From Mucilaginibacter sp. JRF (GTDB lineage Bacteria; Bacteroidota; Bacteroidia; Sphingobacteriales; Sphingobacteriaceae): 64,000 nucleotides of DNA. A program made the position numbers and the translations under genes. The stretch lies in assembly GCF_015223065.1 (NCBI RefSeq), contig NZ_JADFBY010000005.1, positions 62,001 through 126,000 on the forward strand, read 5' to 3'. Below are positions 44,452-53,579 of the stretch, piece after piece (positions within the stretch are counted from its first letter, which is position 1; every line of letters begins with the position of its first letter). Below the pieces are notes generated by a model. It was not told the origin of the DNA, did no database searches, and saw nothing but the letters and a program-made list of their open reading frames with translations.

Positions 44452-45678
44452 TTATGCCAATTGTTTAGGGTAGCACAGTATGTATTTGGTTACGGTTTTG
44501 GCTAATGCGGTAAGGTTGGCGTTATCGCTGGCGGTGGTAATATCCTTTATGCTACCATCCTTCATTAATATACGTATGTTGGTGTCATCCACCTTGTAAG
44601 CATCATTCAATACCTTATCGGTAAACACAAAAAAGGCGGCATCGTTTGTGCTAACACCATAATATACGGCTGCTTTTTGCAATAGGTTTTGCACCACCGC
44701 TTCATCCGGACTGGTATTGGTAATATCAACGTGAAATAAGTTGCGATAAACCAGGTTGCGGCATAGTGTTGACAGTATTACATCATCGCAGTTAACCCAT
44801 ACTTTTATGGCCGATGTTATGTCGGTATCGTCCATCTGCGCGAATATCTCCAGGTGTTCAGGGTTATGGATGAATTCTTCCCTGCTGATCTGATCATACA
44901 AAAAATAGCATAGCGCCGGTGTGCAAAACAGCTTTTTACCGCCAAGTGCCAGATCGCGTGCCCGTACCAGTATCTTGTTCAGCAACTGCTCGGCCGATAT
45001 TACAGTTTTATGCAGATAAACCTGCCAGTACATTAGCCTGCGTGCTACCAGGAATTTCTCTATCGAGTAAATACCTTTTTCCTCAACCACTATCTGCCCA
45101 TTGTGCAGGTTAAGCATTTTAATGATACGGTCGCTGCCTACAATGCCCTCGGTAACACCGGTAAAAAAGCTGTCGCGGTTCAGGTAATCCAATCGGTCCA
45201 TATCCAACTGGCCCGATACCAGCTGATGCAAAAAGCGGCGCGGATAGGTATCGTTAAATATATTGATGGCCATATCCAACCGGCCGTCAAACTCAACATT
45301 AAGGCGTTGCATTAACATGGCCGATATATCCTCGTGGCTAATGCCTTGTACAATGGTGCTCTCCAGCGCGTGCGAGAAAGGGCCGTGCCCAACATCATGC
45401 AGTAGTATAGCAACGGTAACGGCTTCCTCCTCCTGTTCGCTTATCTCATGGCCTTTGTTGCGCAGGGTTTCAATGGCCAGCCCCATCAGGTGCATGGCGC
45501 CCAGCGCGTGGTGAAAGCGGGTGTGGATAGAGCCGGGATACACCATGTGTGTCATCCCCGATTGCTTGATGTAACGTAGTCGCTGAAAGTAACGGTGCTC
45601 AATTAAGCTGAACACCAATCCTTCAGGTATGCTGATGAATCCGTATACCGGATCATTTATGATTTTCTTTTTATTCAA
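44452..45678 (-). CDS. HD-domain phosphohydrolase (dGTPase/SAMHD1-like)
   Basis: 408 residues. The metal-binding residues are in HTRFHHALGAMHLM (His) and AILLHDVGHGPFSHALES (His-Asp); the later DRLDYLNRDSFFTG supplies the last Asp. Members hydrolyse dNTPs; the substrate here is unproven. The start is a TTG at 45678 (MNKKKIINDPVYGF), as no in-frame ATG lies between it and the upstream stop. It is upstream of lpxD on the same strand. Confidence 0.9.
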   Translation of the reverse strand: MNKKKIINDPVYGFISIPEGLVFSLIEHRYFQRLRYIKQSGMTHMVYPGSIHTRFHHALGAMHLMGLAIETLRNKGHEISEQEEEAVTVAILLHDVGHGPFSHALESTIVQGISHEDISAMLMQRLNVEFDGRLDMAINIFNDTYPRRFLHQLVSGQLDMDRLDYLNRDSFFTGVTEGIVGSDRIIKMLNLHNGQIVVEEKGIYSIEKFLVARRLMYWQVYLHKTVISAEQLLNKILVRARDLALGGKKLFCTPALCYFLYDQISREEFIHNPEHLEIFAQMDDTDITSAIKVWVNCDDVILSTLCRNLVYRNLFHVDITNTSPDEAVVQNLLQKAAVYYGVSTNDAAFFVFTDKVLNDAYKVDDTNIRILMKDGSIKDITTASDNANLTALAKTVTKYILCYPKQLA

Positions 45679-45728
45679 TGCTTTAAAAAACTGTGCAAAT
45701 GTGTTAAATATGCTTAACTAAAGTATCT

Positions 45729-45736
45729 TATATTTG
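45729..45736 (+). promoter_or_regulatory. Putative -7 box for porX
   Basis: TATATTTG fits TAnnTTTG; 79 bases upstream of the porX ATG, an unusually long leader for this window. Confidence 0.38.
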
Positions 45737-45815
45737 TTATTTTTTGTTAAACGCCTCTATTTACGAACAACAAAACCCACAATTTACGGTTATAACCCAA
45801 CTAAATAAGAATACC

Positions 45816-47372
45816 ATGCAAGATACCACCATATTATGGGCCGATGACGAGATCGACCTTTTAAAGCCCCATGTACTTTTTTTGAACGAGAAGGGTTATA
45901 AGGTAACTACCGTAACCAGCGGTAATGATGCCATTGAGGCTTTTAAGAACGGTTACTTTGACCTGGTTTTTCTGGATGAGAACATGCCGGGCTTAACCGG
46001 ACTGGAAACCCTGTCGCAGATCAAGAGCTTAAATAATGATGTGCCCATTGTACTCATCACCAAAAGTGAGGAGGAATATTTGATGGAGGATGCCATCGGC
46101 TCAAAGATAGACGACTACCTGATAAAACCCGTACACCCAAAGCAGATACTGCTCACCATAAAAAAACTTACCGAGAACAAACGCCTGGTTACTGAGAAAA
46201 CAACCATGGCCTATCAGCAGGATTTCCGTACGCTGGGCATGACGCTGAACGATAACCTGGATTACCAGGAATGGATAGAGGTATATAAAAAACTGATATA
46301 CTGGGAGCTTGAGCTTGAGCAGTTGGAGGACGCCGGTATGCATGAGATACTTACCATGCAAAAGGCCGAGGCCAATACGCAGTTTTGTAAGTACATTGAA
46401 AAGAATTACCTGAACTGGATAAAAAACCCGGAGAGTGGCCCGATCAGCTCACCGCAACTGTTCAAGAAAAAGGTATTCCCGAGATTGGAAGATGATGGCA
46501 AACCGCTGTTTTTTATATTGATAGATAACCTACGTTACGATCAGTTCCGTATCATCAATCCGCTTATATCCGAATACTTCAGGCTGGAGGAAGAAGATAT
46601 TTACTTTAGTATACTGCCTACGGCTACGCAATATGCCCGTAACGCCATATTCTCGGGCTTGATGCCATTGGAGATGGAGCGCCGTTTCCCTGATAAATGG
46701 CAGAATGATGAGGACGAGGGTGGCAAGAACCTGTTTGAGGAAGACTTTTTGGGCGATAACATTAAACGATCGTTACGTAAGGAGTGCAAATTCTCGTACC
46801 ATAAAATATTGAACCTTGATGAAGGCCGTTCGCTGAACGAGTCGGTTAACAACCTGATGAAGAACGACCTGAACGTAGTGGTTTACAACTTTGTGGATAT
46901 GCTATCGCACGCCCGTACCGATATGCAGATGATCCGCGAGCTGGCCAGCGATGATGCTGCCTACCGCTCGTTAACCCTGTCGTGGTTTGAGCATTCGCCG
47001 CTATTTGAGTTGCTGAAGTTTTTGGCGCAAAAACAGGTGAGGGTGATCATTACTACCGATCACGGTACTATCAAGGTTAAAAACCCAAGCAAAATCATCG
47101 GCGACCGTAATACCAATACCAACCTGCGTTATAAACAAGGGCGTAACCTTAACTTTAACGCTAAGGATGTGCTGCACATACGTAACCCGCACGATGCCAT
47201 GCTGCCTAAGCTGCACGTAAGCTCAAGCTTTGTGTTCGCTAAAAACGATGGCTACTTTGTTTACCCGAATAACTATAACCACTTTGTGAACTTTTATAAC
47301 GAAACCTTCCAGCATGGAGGTATATCGTTAGAGGAGATGATCATCCCGATAGCAACTTACGGACCTAAATAA
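45816..47372 (+). CDS. porX: PorX-type response regulator with PglZ domain
   Basis: 518 residues. Receiver (about 1-120): ILWADDEIDLL acidic pair, phospho-Asp in DLVFLDENMPG, LITKSEEEY and DDYLIKPVHP. A helical linker precedes the PglZ alkaline-phosphatase-like domain (about 205-518): FFILIDNLRYDQFRII, TATQYARNAIFSGLMP and VRVIITTDHGTIKV. PorX controls type IX secretion genes in Porphyromonas, with PorY and sigma P; gldB elsewhere in the window agrees with this system being present. I start at 45816; a longer frame from 45744 lacks family support. Confidence 0.92.
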   Translation: MQDTTILWADDEIDLLKPHVLFLNEKGYKVTTVTSGNDAIEAFKNGYFDLVFLDENMPGLTGLETLSQIKSLNNDVPIVLITKSEEEYLMEDAIGSKIDDYLIKPVHPKQILLTIKKLTENKRLVTEKTTMAYQQDFRTLGMTLNDNLDYQEWIEVYKKLIYWELELEQLEDAGMHEILTMQKAEANTQFCKYIEKNYLNWIKNPESGPISSPQLFKKKVFPRLEDDGKPLFFILIDNLRYDQFRIINPLISEYFRLEEEDIYFSILPTATQYARNAIFSGLMPLEMERRFPDKWQNDEDEGGKNLFEEDFLGDNIKRSLRKECKFSYHKILNLDEGRSLNESVNNLMKNDLNVVVYNFVDMLSHARTDMQMIRELASDDAAYRSLTLSWFEHSPLFELLKFLAQKQVRVIITTDHGTIKVKNPSKIIGDRNTNTNLRYKQGRNLNFNAKDVLHIRNPHDAMLPKLHVSSSFVFAKNDGYFVYPNNYNHFVNFYNETFQHGGISLEEMIIPIATYGPK

Positions 47373-47398
47373 TTATTTTTGACTTAATGAATTTTGTC

Positions 47399-47446
47399 AT
47401 TCGCCATGTGTAACCACTTTTAGTTTACATATGGCGAATTTTTATT
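47399..47446 (+). terminator. Terminator after porX
   Basis: ATTCGCCATGTGTAA (47399-47413) pairs with TTACATATGGCGAAT (47425-47439), one G-U pair, followed by TTTTATT. Confidence 0.75.
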
Positions 47447-47465
47447 AATTGAAAATTGTGACTAA

Positions 47466-47882
47466 GTGCAAATTAACGTTTTATCGCTAAGCGGATTACC
47501 CGATGCTGCCCAACAAATAATTACCCATGCGGGAGCAAATAGAATATTTGTTTTTTATGGCGATATGGGGGCGGGTAAAACCACATTGATAAAGGAACTG
47601 GCTGCCGCGCTTGGTGTTACCGAGGCGGTTACCAGTCCTACATTCTCTATAGTTAATGAGTATGTGATCGCTGATGGCAAGGTGTATCACTTTGATTTTT
47701 ATCGCCTTAAAACCCAAAGCGAAGCGCTTGATATGGGGTATGAAGAATACTTTTACTCAGGCAATTATTGCTTTATTGAGTGGCCCGAAAAAATTCCTGA
47801 TCTGCTGCCTGCTCATTATACCCGTGTTGCCATCACCGCTTTAAGTGATAACCAACGACAACTTGAGGTTGAAAATATTTAG
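47466..47882 (+). CDS. tsaE: tRNA threonylcarbamoyladenosine biosynthesis ATPase TsaE
   Basis: 138 residues. The P-loop FYGDMGAGKTTLIKELAAAL and VTSPTFSIVNEY and YHFDFYRLKT are family landmarks. TsaE works with TsaB and TsaD to make t6A37 in ANN-reading tRNAs. The start is GTG at 47466, set by the stop codon just before it. Next to ald, 9-60 bases away depending on that start. Confidence 0.94.
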   Translation: MQINVLSLSGLPDAAQQIITHAGANRIFVFYGDMGAGKTTLIKELAAALGVTEAVTSPTFSIVNEYVIADGKVYHFDFYRLKTQSEALDMGYEEYFYSGNYCFIEWPEKIPDLLPAHYTRVAITALSDNQRQLEVENI

Positions 47883-47939
47883 GCCCGGTTATTGAATAAT
47901 TCTGTATCTTCAACATCCGTAAAATTTATTGAAAGCCAA

Positions 47940-49166
47940 ATGAGTTCAGGTAAATACAGCGGTTTTAGCGATGTGGCAAGGCAGGCATTGATGCAAACCC
48001 AGGAATCAATGCTGGAGGTTAAAACCCGCAAAAACAAGCTCTACATAGGTATACCTAAAGAAGTTTCGTTTCAGGAGAACCGCATACCGTTAACGCCGCT
48101 ATCAGTAGCGTTGCTGGTAAACAACGGGCACGATGTAATGCTGGAAAGCAACGCCGGTAAAGCCGCCAACTTTTTGGATAAGGATTACAGCGAACAGGGT
48201 GGCCGTATAGTTTACGATACCAAAACCGTTTACGAGGCCGACATCATCATCAAGATAGCGCCGCCAACACTGGCCGAGATAGAACTGATGAAACCGGGGC
48301 AACTGCTGATATCAACCCTGCAACCGGCCACCATGAAGGCCGAGATTTTACAGGCCCTGCTCAATAAAAAGATCACAGCCATCAGCTTTGAGTATCTGCT
48401 TGATGAAGGCGGTACCCTTACCGTGGTGCGGGCCATGAGCGAGATAGTAGGCGCTACCTCCATATTGATAGCCGCCGAGTACCTGAGCAATGTTTTTGAA
48501 GGCAAAGGCTTAATGCTGGGTGGCATAACAGGCGTACCACCTACCGAGATAGTAATATTAGGTGCCGGTACCGTAGGCGAATATGCCGCGCGTACGGCCA
48601 TATCATTAGGTGCTGAGGTTAAGGTTTTTGATCCATCTATATATAAATTACGCCGCTTACAAAATAACATAGGCAGCCGGGTATTTACTTCGGTAGTACA
48701 ACCCATAGTGCTTGAAAAGGCAATTACCACCTGCGATGTGGCCATTGGCGCGCTGCGTGCACAGGCAGGCCGTAGCCCATGCATCATCAGCGAAGAAACG
48801 GTTAGTCGCATGAAACGCGACTCGGTGATTATTGATGTAAGCATTGATCAGGGTGGCTGCTTTGAAACATCAGAGGTTACCAACCATACCAACCCGGTTT
48901 TCCGCAAGTACGATGTGATACATTATTGCGTACCCAACATAGCCTCGCGTGTGGCACGTACCGCAACCTATGCGCTCACTAATATTTTCGCCCCTATATT
49001 GGTTGATATTGGCGATCATGGTGGCATCAAGAACGTGATATGGCAAAAAGCCGGTGTGCGCAACGCCGTTTACATTTACCAGGGGCACCTCACCAATAAA
49101 CATTTGGGCGAGCGTTTCAACATCCCTTGTAAAGATCTGGATTTGCTTATCGTATCAAGCATATAA
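47940..49166 (+). CDS. ald: Alanine dehydrogenase
   Basis: About 408 residues from the ATG at 47940; an in-frame TTG at 47892 would add 16 residues. It converts L-alanine to pyruvate and ammonia with NAD+. KLYIGIPKEVSFQENRIPL is the typical start of the family core, here preceded by about 30 extra residues (MSSGKYSGFSDVARQALMQT); VILGAGTVGEYAARTAISLG is the NAD-binding Rossmann loop. PNIASRVARTATYALTN closes the family pattern. The stop overlaps the next ATG by one base. Confidence 0.93.
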   Translation: MSSGKYSGFSDVARQALMQTQESMLEVKTRKNKLYIGIPKEVSFQENRIPLTPLSVALLVNNGHDVMLESNAGKAANFLDKDYSEQGGRIVYDTKTVYEADIIIKIAPPTLAEIELMKPGQLLISTLQPATMKAEILQALLNKKITAISFEYLLDEGGTLTVVRAMSEIVGATSILIAAEYLSNVFEGKGLMLGGITGVPPTEIVILGAGTVGEYAARTAISLGAEVKVFDPSIYKLRRLQNNIGSRVFTSVVQPIVLEKAITTCDVAIGALRAQAGRSPCIISEETVSRMKRDSVIIDVSIDQGGCFETSEVTNHTNPVFRKYDVIHYCVPNIASRVARTATYALTNIFAPILVDIGDHGGIKNVIWQKAGVRNAVYIYQGHLTNKHLGERFNIPCKDLDLLIVSSI

Positions 49167-49852
49167 TGCCTATGCGGTTGCTGGTTGTGGTTTGTATGCT
49201 CTGTTTGCTGAACATCACAGCCGGTGCGCAGGTATACAAGTATATCGATAGCAATAAAATTACCGCCTACACGGCTTATAAAAAGCAGGTTAACGCTGAT
49301 CCGGAAAAACGGCTCGTCAATCTTAAAGATTTTATCCCTGGTTTGGTGCTTGATATCCGGTACGCCACAACCAATAACTTTACCGGGCAGCGCGTGTATA
49401 ATAGCGCTATGGCCTTTGCCCGCATGCCGGTGGCACAAGCGTTAAAAAGTATTCAGGCCGAATTAAAAAAGAAAGGCCTCGGCTTAAAAATTTATGATGC
49501 CTATCGCCCGTATGCCATCACCGTTAAGTTTTTTGAGATAGCTAAGGATACCACCTTTGTTGCCGACCCGCGCAAAGGCTCGCGCCATAACCGTGGCTGC
49601 GCTATCGATCTCACTATTATCAACCTTAAAACCGGCCACGAGTTGGATATGCCTACCGGTTATGATAGCTTTACCCCGCAAGCATCCGCTAATTATAAAA
49701 ACCTGTCTGCAAAAAAGCGAACCAACCGTCAACTGCTTCGTAGCGTTATGGAGCGGCATGGTTTCAAAGTATACTCCAGCGAATGGTGGCACTTTGACTA
49801 TATCGGTTGGGAACGTTTTGAGCTGCTTAACATTCCCTTTGCGCAATTGTAA
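49166..49852 (+). CDS. D-alanyl-D-alanine dipeptidase (VanX/DdpX type)
   Basis: 228 residues with a signal peptide (MPMRLLVVVCMLCLLNITAGAQ). M15 zinc-peptidase motifs: VLDIRYATTNNFTG, DAYRPYAITVKFF, SRHNRGCAIDLTII (zinc His and Asp) and SSEWWHFDYI (catalytic Glu, zinc His). It hydrolyses D-Ala-D-Ala in the periplasm. Linked to ald by overlapping stop and start (ATAATG), pairing an alanine-producing peptidase with an alanine-using enzyme: plausible recycling of cell-wall alanine, though D-Ala would need racemisation. No vancomycin-resistance genes adjoin it. Confidence 0.9.
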   Translation: MPMRLLVVVCMLCLLNITAGAQVYKYIDSNKITAYTAYKKQVNADPEKRLVNLKDFIPGLVLDIRYATTNNFTGQRVYNSAMAFARMPVAQALKSIQAELKKKGLGLKIYDAYRPYAITVKFFEIAKDTTFVADPRKGSRHNRGCAIDLTIINLKTGHELDMPTGYDSFTPQASANYKNLSAKKRTNRQLLRSVMERHGFKVYSSEWWHFDYIGWERFELLNIPFAQL

Positions 49853-49969
49853 TGATACTTTTGCGTGCATAATGCCTCAAAGGCATCATAATTGCTTTTT
49901 ACAGTAAAACATTACTATCTGCAAGGCTGTTAGCCTTAGTGTTCAAAAAACAATACATACTGTGCGCCT

Positions 49970-50989
49970 ATGAAAATGTTCAGCAAAGAATATCTTAAAC
50001 AATTTTGGAAAGTACTGATGGCCACCTTCAGTAATTTTGGTGCCGATAACGGTTTAAAGCTGAGCGCATCGCTGGCTTATTATACCATATTTTCGTTAGC
50101 GCCATTGCTGCTGCTGGTACTATCACTTGCCGGCCTTTTTTTAAGAGAGGATGACTTTCGTAATGATTTTTATGCGCAGATACAACAATATATAGGCCCA
50201 CAGGGAACGGCGCAAATAAAAAGCACTATAGCATCGCAGGATATAGCCGGTAAAAGCGGCATAGGTCTGGTTATAAGTATAGTTACACTATTACTTGGTG
50301 CAAGCAGTATATTTTTAGAGATACAGGATTCACTTAACCTGATATGGCGTGTTAAAGCCAAACCCAAAAAGGGCTGGGTTAAAATGTTGCAAAACCGTTT
50401 CTTATCATTTTCACTTATAGTTAGTTTGGGCTTTTTGCTGCTGGCATCTTTACTGGTAAACATTGTTATTAGCGCGGTTAGCAAAAAATTGGCGGTAATG
50501 TTGCCTGATTTTTTGGGAGAAACATTCTTGTTTGCTGTTAATTTTGCTATCACCCTGATAGTGATATCCGTGCTGTTCGGTATTATATTTAAGGTATTGC
50601 CCGATGTTAAAATAAAATGGAAAGATGTGCGTGCAGGGGCAATATTCACGGCCTTTTTGTTCATATTAGGCCAGTATATTATCAGCTTATATATACAATA
50701 TACAGCTACGGGTTCTATTTATGGCACGGCAGGATCGATCATTATTATATTAGTTTGGATATATTATACCGCTGCCATTTTATACGTAGGCGCCGAGTTT
50801 ACACAAGTATTTGCCGAAGCCCAGGGCAGCCGTATTGAACCGGCTCCTTATGCTGTAGTGATCAGGCAAACAGAATATGAAAGCAAAACCGCCGAAATGC
50901 CGCTGCAAAACCCCGAACTGGAAGGTGTGCTGAAATGCGATACCGACGATAAGGGTAAACCCGAATGCGAGGATGAAATAAAATCCTGA
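49970..50989 (+). CDS. YihY/virulence factor BrkB family membrane protein
   Basis: 339 residues with six membrane segments. The family start LKLSASLAYYTIFSLAPLLLL and IWIYYTAAILYVGAEFTQVF near the end are diagnostic. The acidic C-terminal tail (from about 290) is cytoplasmic. The role is unknown; it is not RNase BN despite old naming. A hairpin CTGGTATA/TATACCAG (51009-51037) follows the stop. Confidence 0.9.
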   Translation: MKMFSKEYLKQFWKVLMATFSNFGADNGLKLSASLAYYTIFSLAPLLLLVLSLAGLFLREDDFRNDFYAQIQQYIGPQGTAQIKSTIASQDIAGKSGIGLVISIVTLLLGASSIFLEIQDSLNLIWRVKAKPKKGWVKMLQNRFLSFSLIVSLGFLLLASLLVNIVISAVSKKLAVMLPDFLGETFLFAVNFAITLIVISVLFGIIFKVLPDVKIKWKDVRAGAIFTAFLFILGQYIISLYIQYTATGSIYGTAGSIIIILVWIYYTAAILYVGAEFTQVFAEAQGSRIEPAPYAVVIRQTEYESKTAEMPLQNPELEGVLKCDTDDKGKPECEDEIKS

Positions 50990-51050
50990 TAATTAATTTG
51001 TTTTATGGCTGGTATAGTTAGTAAATTTATATACCAGTTATAAAACCAAA

Positions 51051-52298
51051 TTGAAATTTCCGGGCGCTCATCGGTTCCGCTTACGGGTGGCACTATGCTT
51101 TATTGCTATATGGTGCGCATTGGTAAGCACTGCCCAAGCCCAGCACTTTGATATTGATGGTCCCCGTAAAAAGGTAACGCTGCCTTTTAAGTTCGAACGT
51201 AATTCTGTAATCATCCCGGTAACCATAAACGGTAATGGTCCCTACAATTTTATTTTAGATTCGGGAGTTGGGCTGATGCTGATCACTGAGCCTAAATTAG
51301 TCGACTCATTAAACATTAGCTACAAACGGCTGGTTACTATCCCCGGCCTCGGCGAGGGCGATGATGCTCAGGCCTACATAACCGGTCAGTTAGATGTAAG
51401 CGTACCGGGTGTTAAGGGATATGGTATATCTGCCGCTATACTAAAAACAGATAACCTCAATCTGTCCGGCTTTGTGGGGATGCCAATTCACGGAATTATA
51501 GGCTACGAGTTTTTTAACAACCTGATAGTGCAGGTAAACTTTGCCGATACAGTACTGAACATCTATCGGCCTAAAGACATTACCCGTATAAAAAGGAAAG
51601 GCACTAAAGTGCCGCTGCTGGTCGAAGAAAAGAAACCCTACCTTATCAGCAAGGTTACGCTGCCCGATGGTTCATCATCCATGAATAAATTGTTGATCGA
51701 TCTGGGGGCTGGCCATGCGCTCTCGCTCGATTACCTGCTGCAAAAAAAAGGTATGCCCGATAAGTTCATCGCCGGTAATTTGGGTATGGGCCTTAACGGG
51801 CCTATCACCGGGTTTATTAGCCGGGCAAAACTGCTTGATCTGGGTGGCTATCATGTCGTAGCGCCGCTTACCGCCTTTCCGGATGCTAATAATACCAATA
51901 TCAAACCATCGGTACCGCGGGACGGTAACGTAGGTATGGAGATCTTAAAGCGTTTTAAGGTGACGTTTGATTATACGGGTGGTGCCGTATACCTCAAAAA
52001 GGGATACGGATTTAAGGAGCCTTTTGAACACGATATGACGGGTATTGAATATTATGCCTCGGGGCCGGGGCTGGAGCATATTATTATTAGTAGAGTAGAG
52101 CCAGGCTCATCCGGTTATGATGTTGGGCTTGAACGGGGGGATGAGATAGTAGCTATAAACTTTAAACCTGTTTACAAGATGAGCCTGGAGGAGATCGACA
52201 ACCTTTTTAAATCAAGGCATGAGCGCACCATGCTGCTCGAAATATACCATAGTGGCAAAACCGACCATGTGGTGCTTACTTTGAAACGCAGGATCTGA
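51051..52298 (+). CDS. Retropepsin-like aspartyl protease with C-terminal PDZ domain
   Basis: 415 residues; TTG start at 51051, as the frame upstream holds only a stop and no ATG. Signal peptide to about residue 31 (TAQAQ). Two pepsin-like halves: the first with FILDSGVG (Asp70), the second with LLIDLGAG (Asp217). PDZ from about 340 (RVEPGSSGYDVGLERGDEIVAI). The second half has DLG where DTG/DSG is usual, so activity should be tested. Such two-half single-chain proteins occur in Bacteroidota; substrates are unknown. Confidence 0.85.
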   Translation: MKFPGAHRFRLRVALCFIAIWCALVSTAQAQHFDIDGPRKKVTLPFKFERNSVIIPVTINGNGPYNFILDSGVGLMLITEPKLVDSLNISYKRLVTIPGLGEGDDAQAYITGQLDVSVPGVKGYGISAAILKTDNLNLSGFVGMPIHGIIGYEFFNNLIVQVNFADTVLNIYRPKDITRIKRKGTKVPLLVEEKKPYLISKVTLPDGSSSMNKLLIDLGAGHALSLDYLLQKKGMPDKFIAGNLGMGLNGPITGFISRAKLLDLGGYHVVAPLTAFPDANNTNIKPSVPRDGNVGMEILKRFKVTFDYTGGAVYLKKGYGFKEPFEHDMTGIEYYASGPGLEHIIISRVEPGSSGYDVGLERGDEIVAINFKPVYKMSLEEIDNLFKSRHERTMLLEIYHSGKTDHVVLTLKRRI

Positions 52299-52307
52299 GT
52301 CATGGAC

Positions 52308-52574
52308 TTACTTAAGCTGACTCAGATTATCAAAAAATGCCGATTGTAGATCAAGTAGCGAGCGAACGGGTATTTTTTCGCCGTAAACATCAAAGCATAA
52401 GTACTTTGACTTGCCCGGATCATCTGTTTTTTCTTTTTCTATTAAGTTAAATGTTTCAAAAAAATAATGCTTAGTAGTTACATTATCTTTGCTTGTTTGT
52501 GAGTTGAGCCTGAACCCGACTTTGTCGATCCATTTGTGGACTCTGCTGTGTAATGATGCTCGTAACTTTGCCAT
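52308..52574 (-). CDS. Small hypothetical protein
   Basis: 88 residues. Basic N-terminus (MAKLRASLHSRVHKWIDKVG), then a mixed, partly hydrophobic C-terminal half (KYLCFDVYGEKIPVRSLLDLQSAFF). No signal peptide, membrane segment or family is recognised. It lies alone, converging on the retropepsin gene, in a clearly AT-rich stretch with a 180-base upstream spacer. It may be real, but nothing beyond an open frame and ordinary composition supports it. Confidence 0.4.
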   Translation of the reverse strand: MAKLRASLHSRVHKWIDKVGFRLNSQTSKDNVTTKHYFFETFNLIEKEKTDDPGKSKYLCFDVYGEKIPVRSLLDLQSAFFDNLSQLK

Positions 52575-52759
52575 AGGATTGATATTTAACTTATTAACGG
52601 ATTTAAAAAAAGAAATGTTGCCGTTTTTTACAATTAGTTTATAAACAGTTGTTATAAAATTAAACCACTTGCGTTGTTTTGAAGCTAAATCGTGGTTTTT
52701 ACCAATGGTTAAATTTCTTTATTTACAACAGGAGTGTTTAAACATTGTAATATTGTAGC

Positions 52760-53212
52760 ATGAGAGCAGTACTACAACGAGTGAGCGAGGCCGCCTGCCG
52801 TGTTGATGGCGATATTACCGGGCAAATTGAAGCCGGTTTTTTGGTTTTATTAGGTATTGAAGATGCCGATACCACCGACGATGTACAGTGGCTGGCCCAA
52901 AAGATAGCCAACATGCGTGTATTTGGTGATGAGAACGGGCTGATGAATAAAGCCCTGGCCGATATTGATGGCGGCATACTGCTGATATCGCAATTCACAC
53001 TGTTCGCGCAAACTAAAAAGGGTAATCGTCCGTCTTTCATTCGTGCTGCCCGGCCTGATAAGGCTATTCCCCTTTATGAGCAAATGATAGTTGAGCTGGA
53101 AAAACTCACCGGCAAACCCACCGCCACCGGTATTTTTGGTGCCGATATGAAGATAAGCCTGATCAATGATGGCCCGGTAACCATCACTATAGATACAAAG
53201 GTGAAGGAATAA
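52760..53212 (+). CDS. dtd: D-aminoacyl-tRNA deacylase
   Basis: 150 residues. Removes D-amino acids (and glycine on tRNA-Ala) from tRNA. Motifs are SQFTLFAQTKKGNRPSF and the C-terminal NDGPVTITIDT (the cross-subunit GP dipeptide). The start is 4 bases after TAATATTG, one base off the -7 consensus. Leads the dtd, MazG-like, DUF4349 run. Confidence 0.95.
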   Translation: MRAVLQRVSEAACRVDGDITGQIEAGFLVLLGIEDADTTDDVQWLAQKIANMRVFGDENGLMNKALADIDGGILLISQFTLFAQTKKGNRPSFIRAARPDKAIPLYEQMIVELEKLTGKPTATGIFGADMKISLINDGPVTITIDTKVKE

Positions 53213-53246
53213 ACTCCTTTCCGGAAAAAAATAAAGATATTGATTT

Positions 53247-53573
53247 ATGGAAATTAAGGAAGCGCAGCATCTTGTTGATAGCTGGATAAAAACTATGGGT
53301 ATAAGGTATTTTAACGAGTTGACCAATACCGCCATTTTAATGGAAGAAGTAGGTGAGGTGGCCCGCATTATGGCCAGGCAGTACGGCGAGCAATCGTTCA
53401 AAAAATCGGACATGGAGGTTAACCTGGCCGATGAAATGGCCGATGTGCTGTTTGTGCTGATATGCCTGGCCAACCAAACGGGCATTGACCTTACCGACGC
53501 GCTGTTAAAAAACCTCGATAAAAAAAGTATCCGCGATGCCGAGAGGCACAAGAACAACGAGAAATTAAAATAA
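53247..53573 (+). CDS. MazG-like nucleotide pyrophosphohydrolase
   Basis: 108 residues. The metal-binding pattern is LMEEVGEVARIM...LADEMADVLFVLICLA (ExxE and ExxD). Such all-helical enzymes hydrolyse (d)NTPs to monophosphates; the substrate is unknown. Lies 34 bases after dtd and 6 before the next gene. Confidence 0.88.
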   Translation: MEIKEAQHLVDSWIKTMGIRYFNELTNTAILMEEVGEVARIMARQYGEQSFKKSDMEVNLADEMADVLFVLICLANQTGIDLTDALLKNLDKKSIRDAERHKNNEKLK

Positions 53574-53579
53574 CAGGAT

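Noticed and set aside
52308..52574. Stronger call for the 88-residue hypothetical protein
   Set aside because: Nothing beyond an open frame supports it, so it is listed at low confidence with no function.
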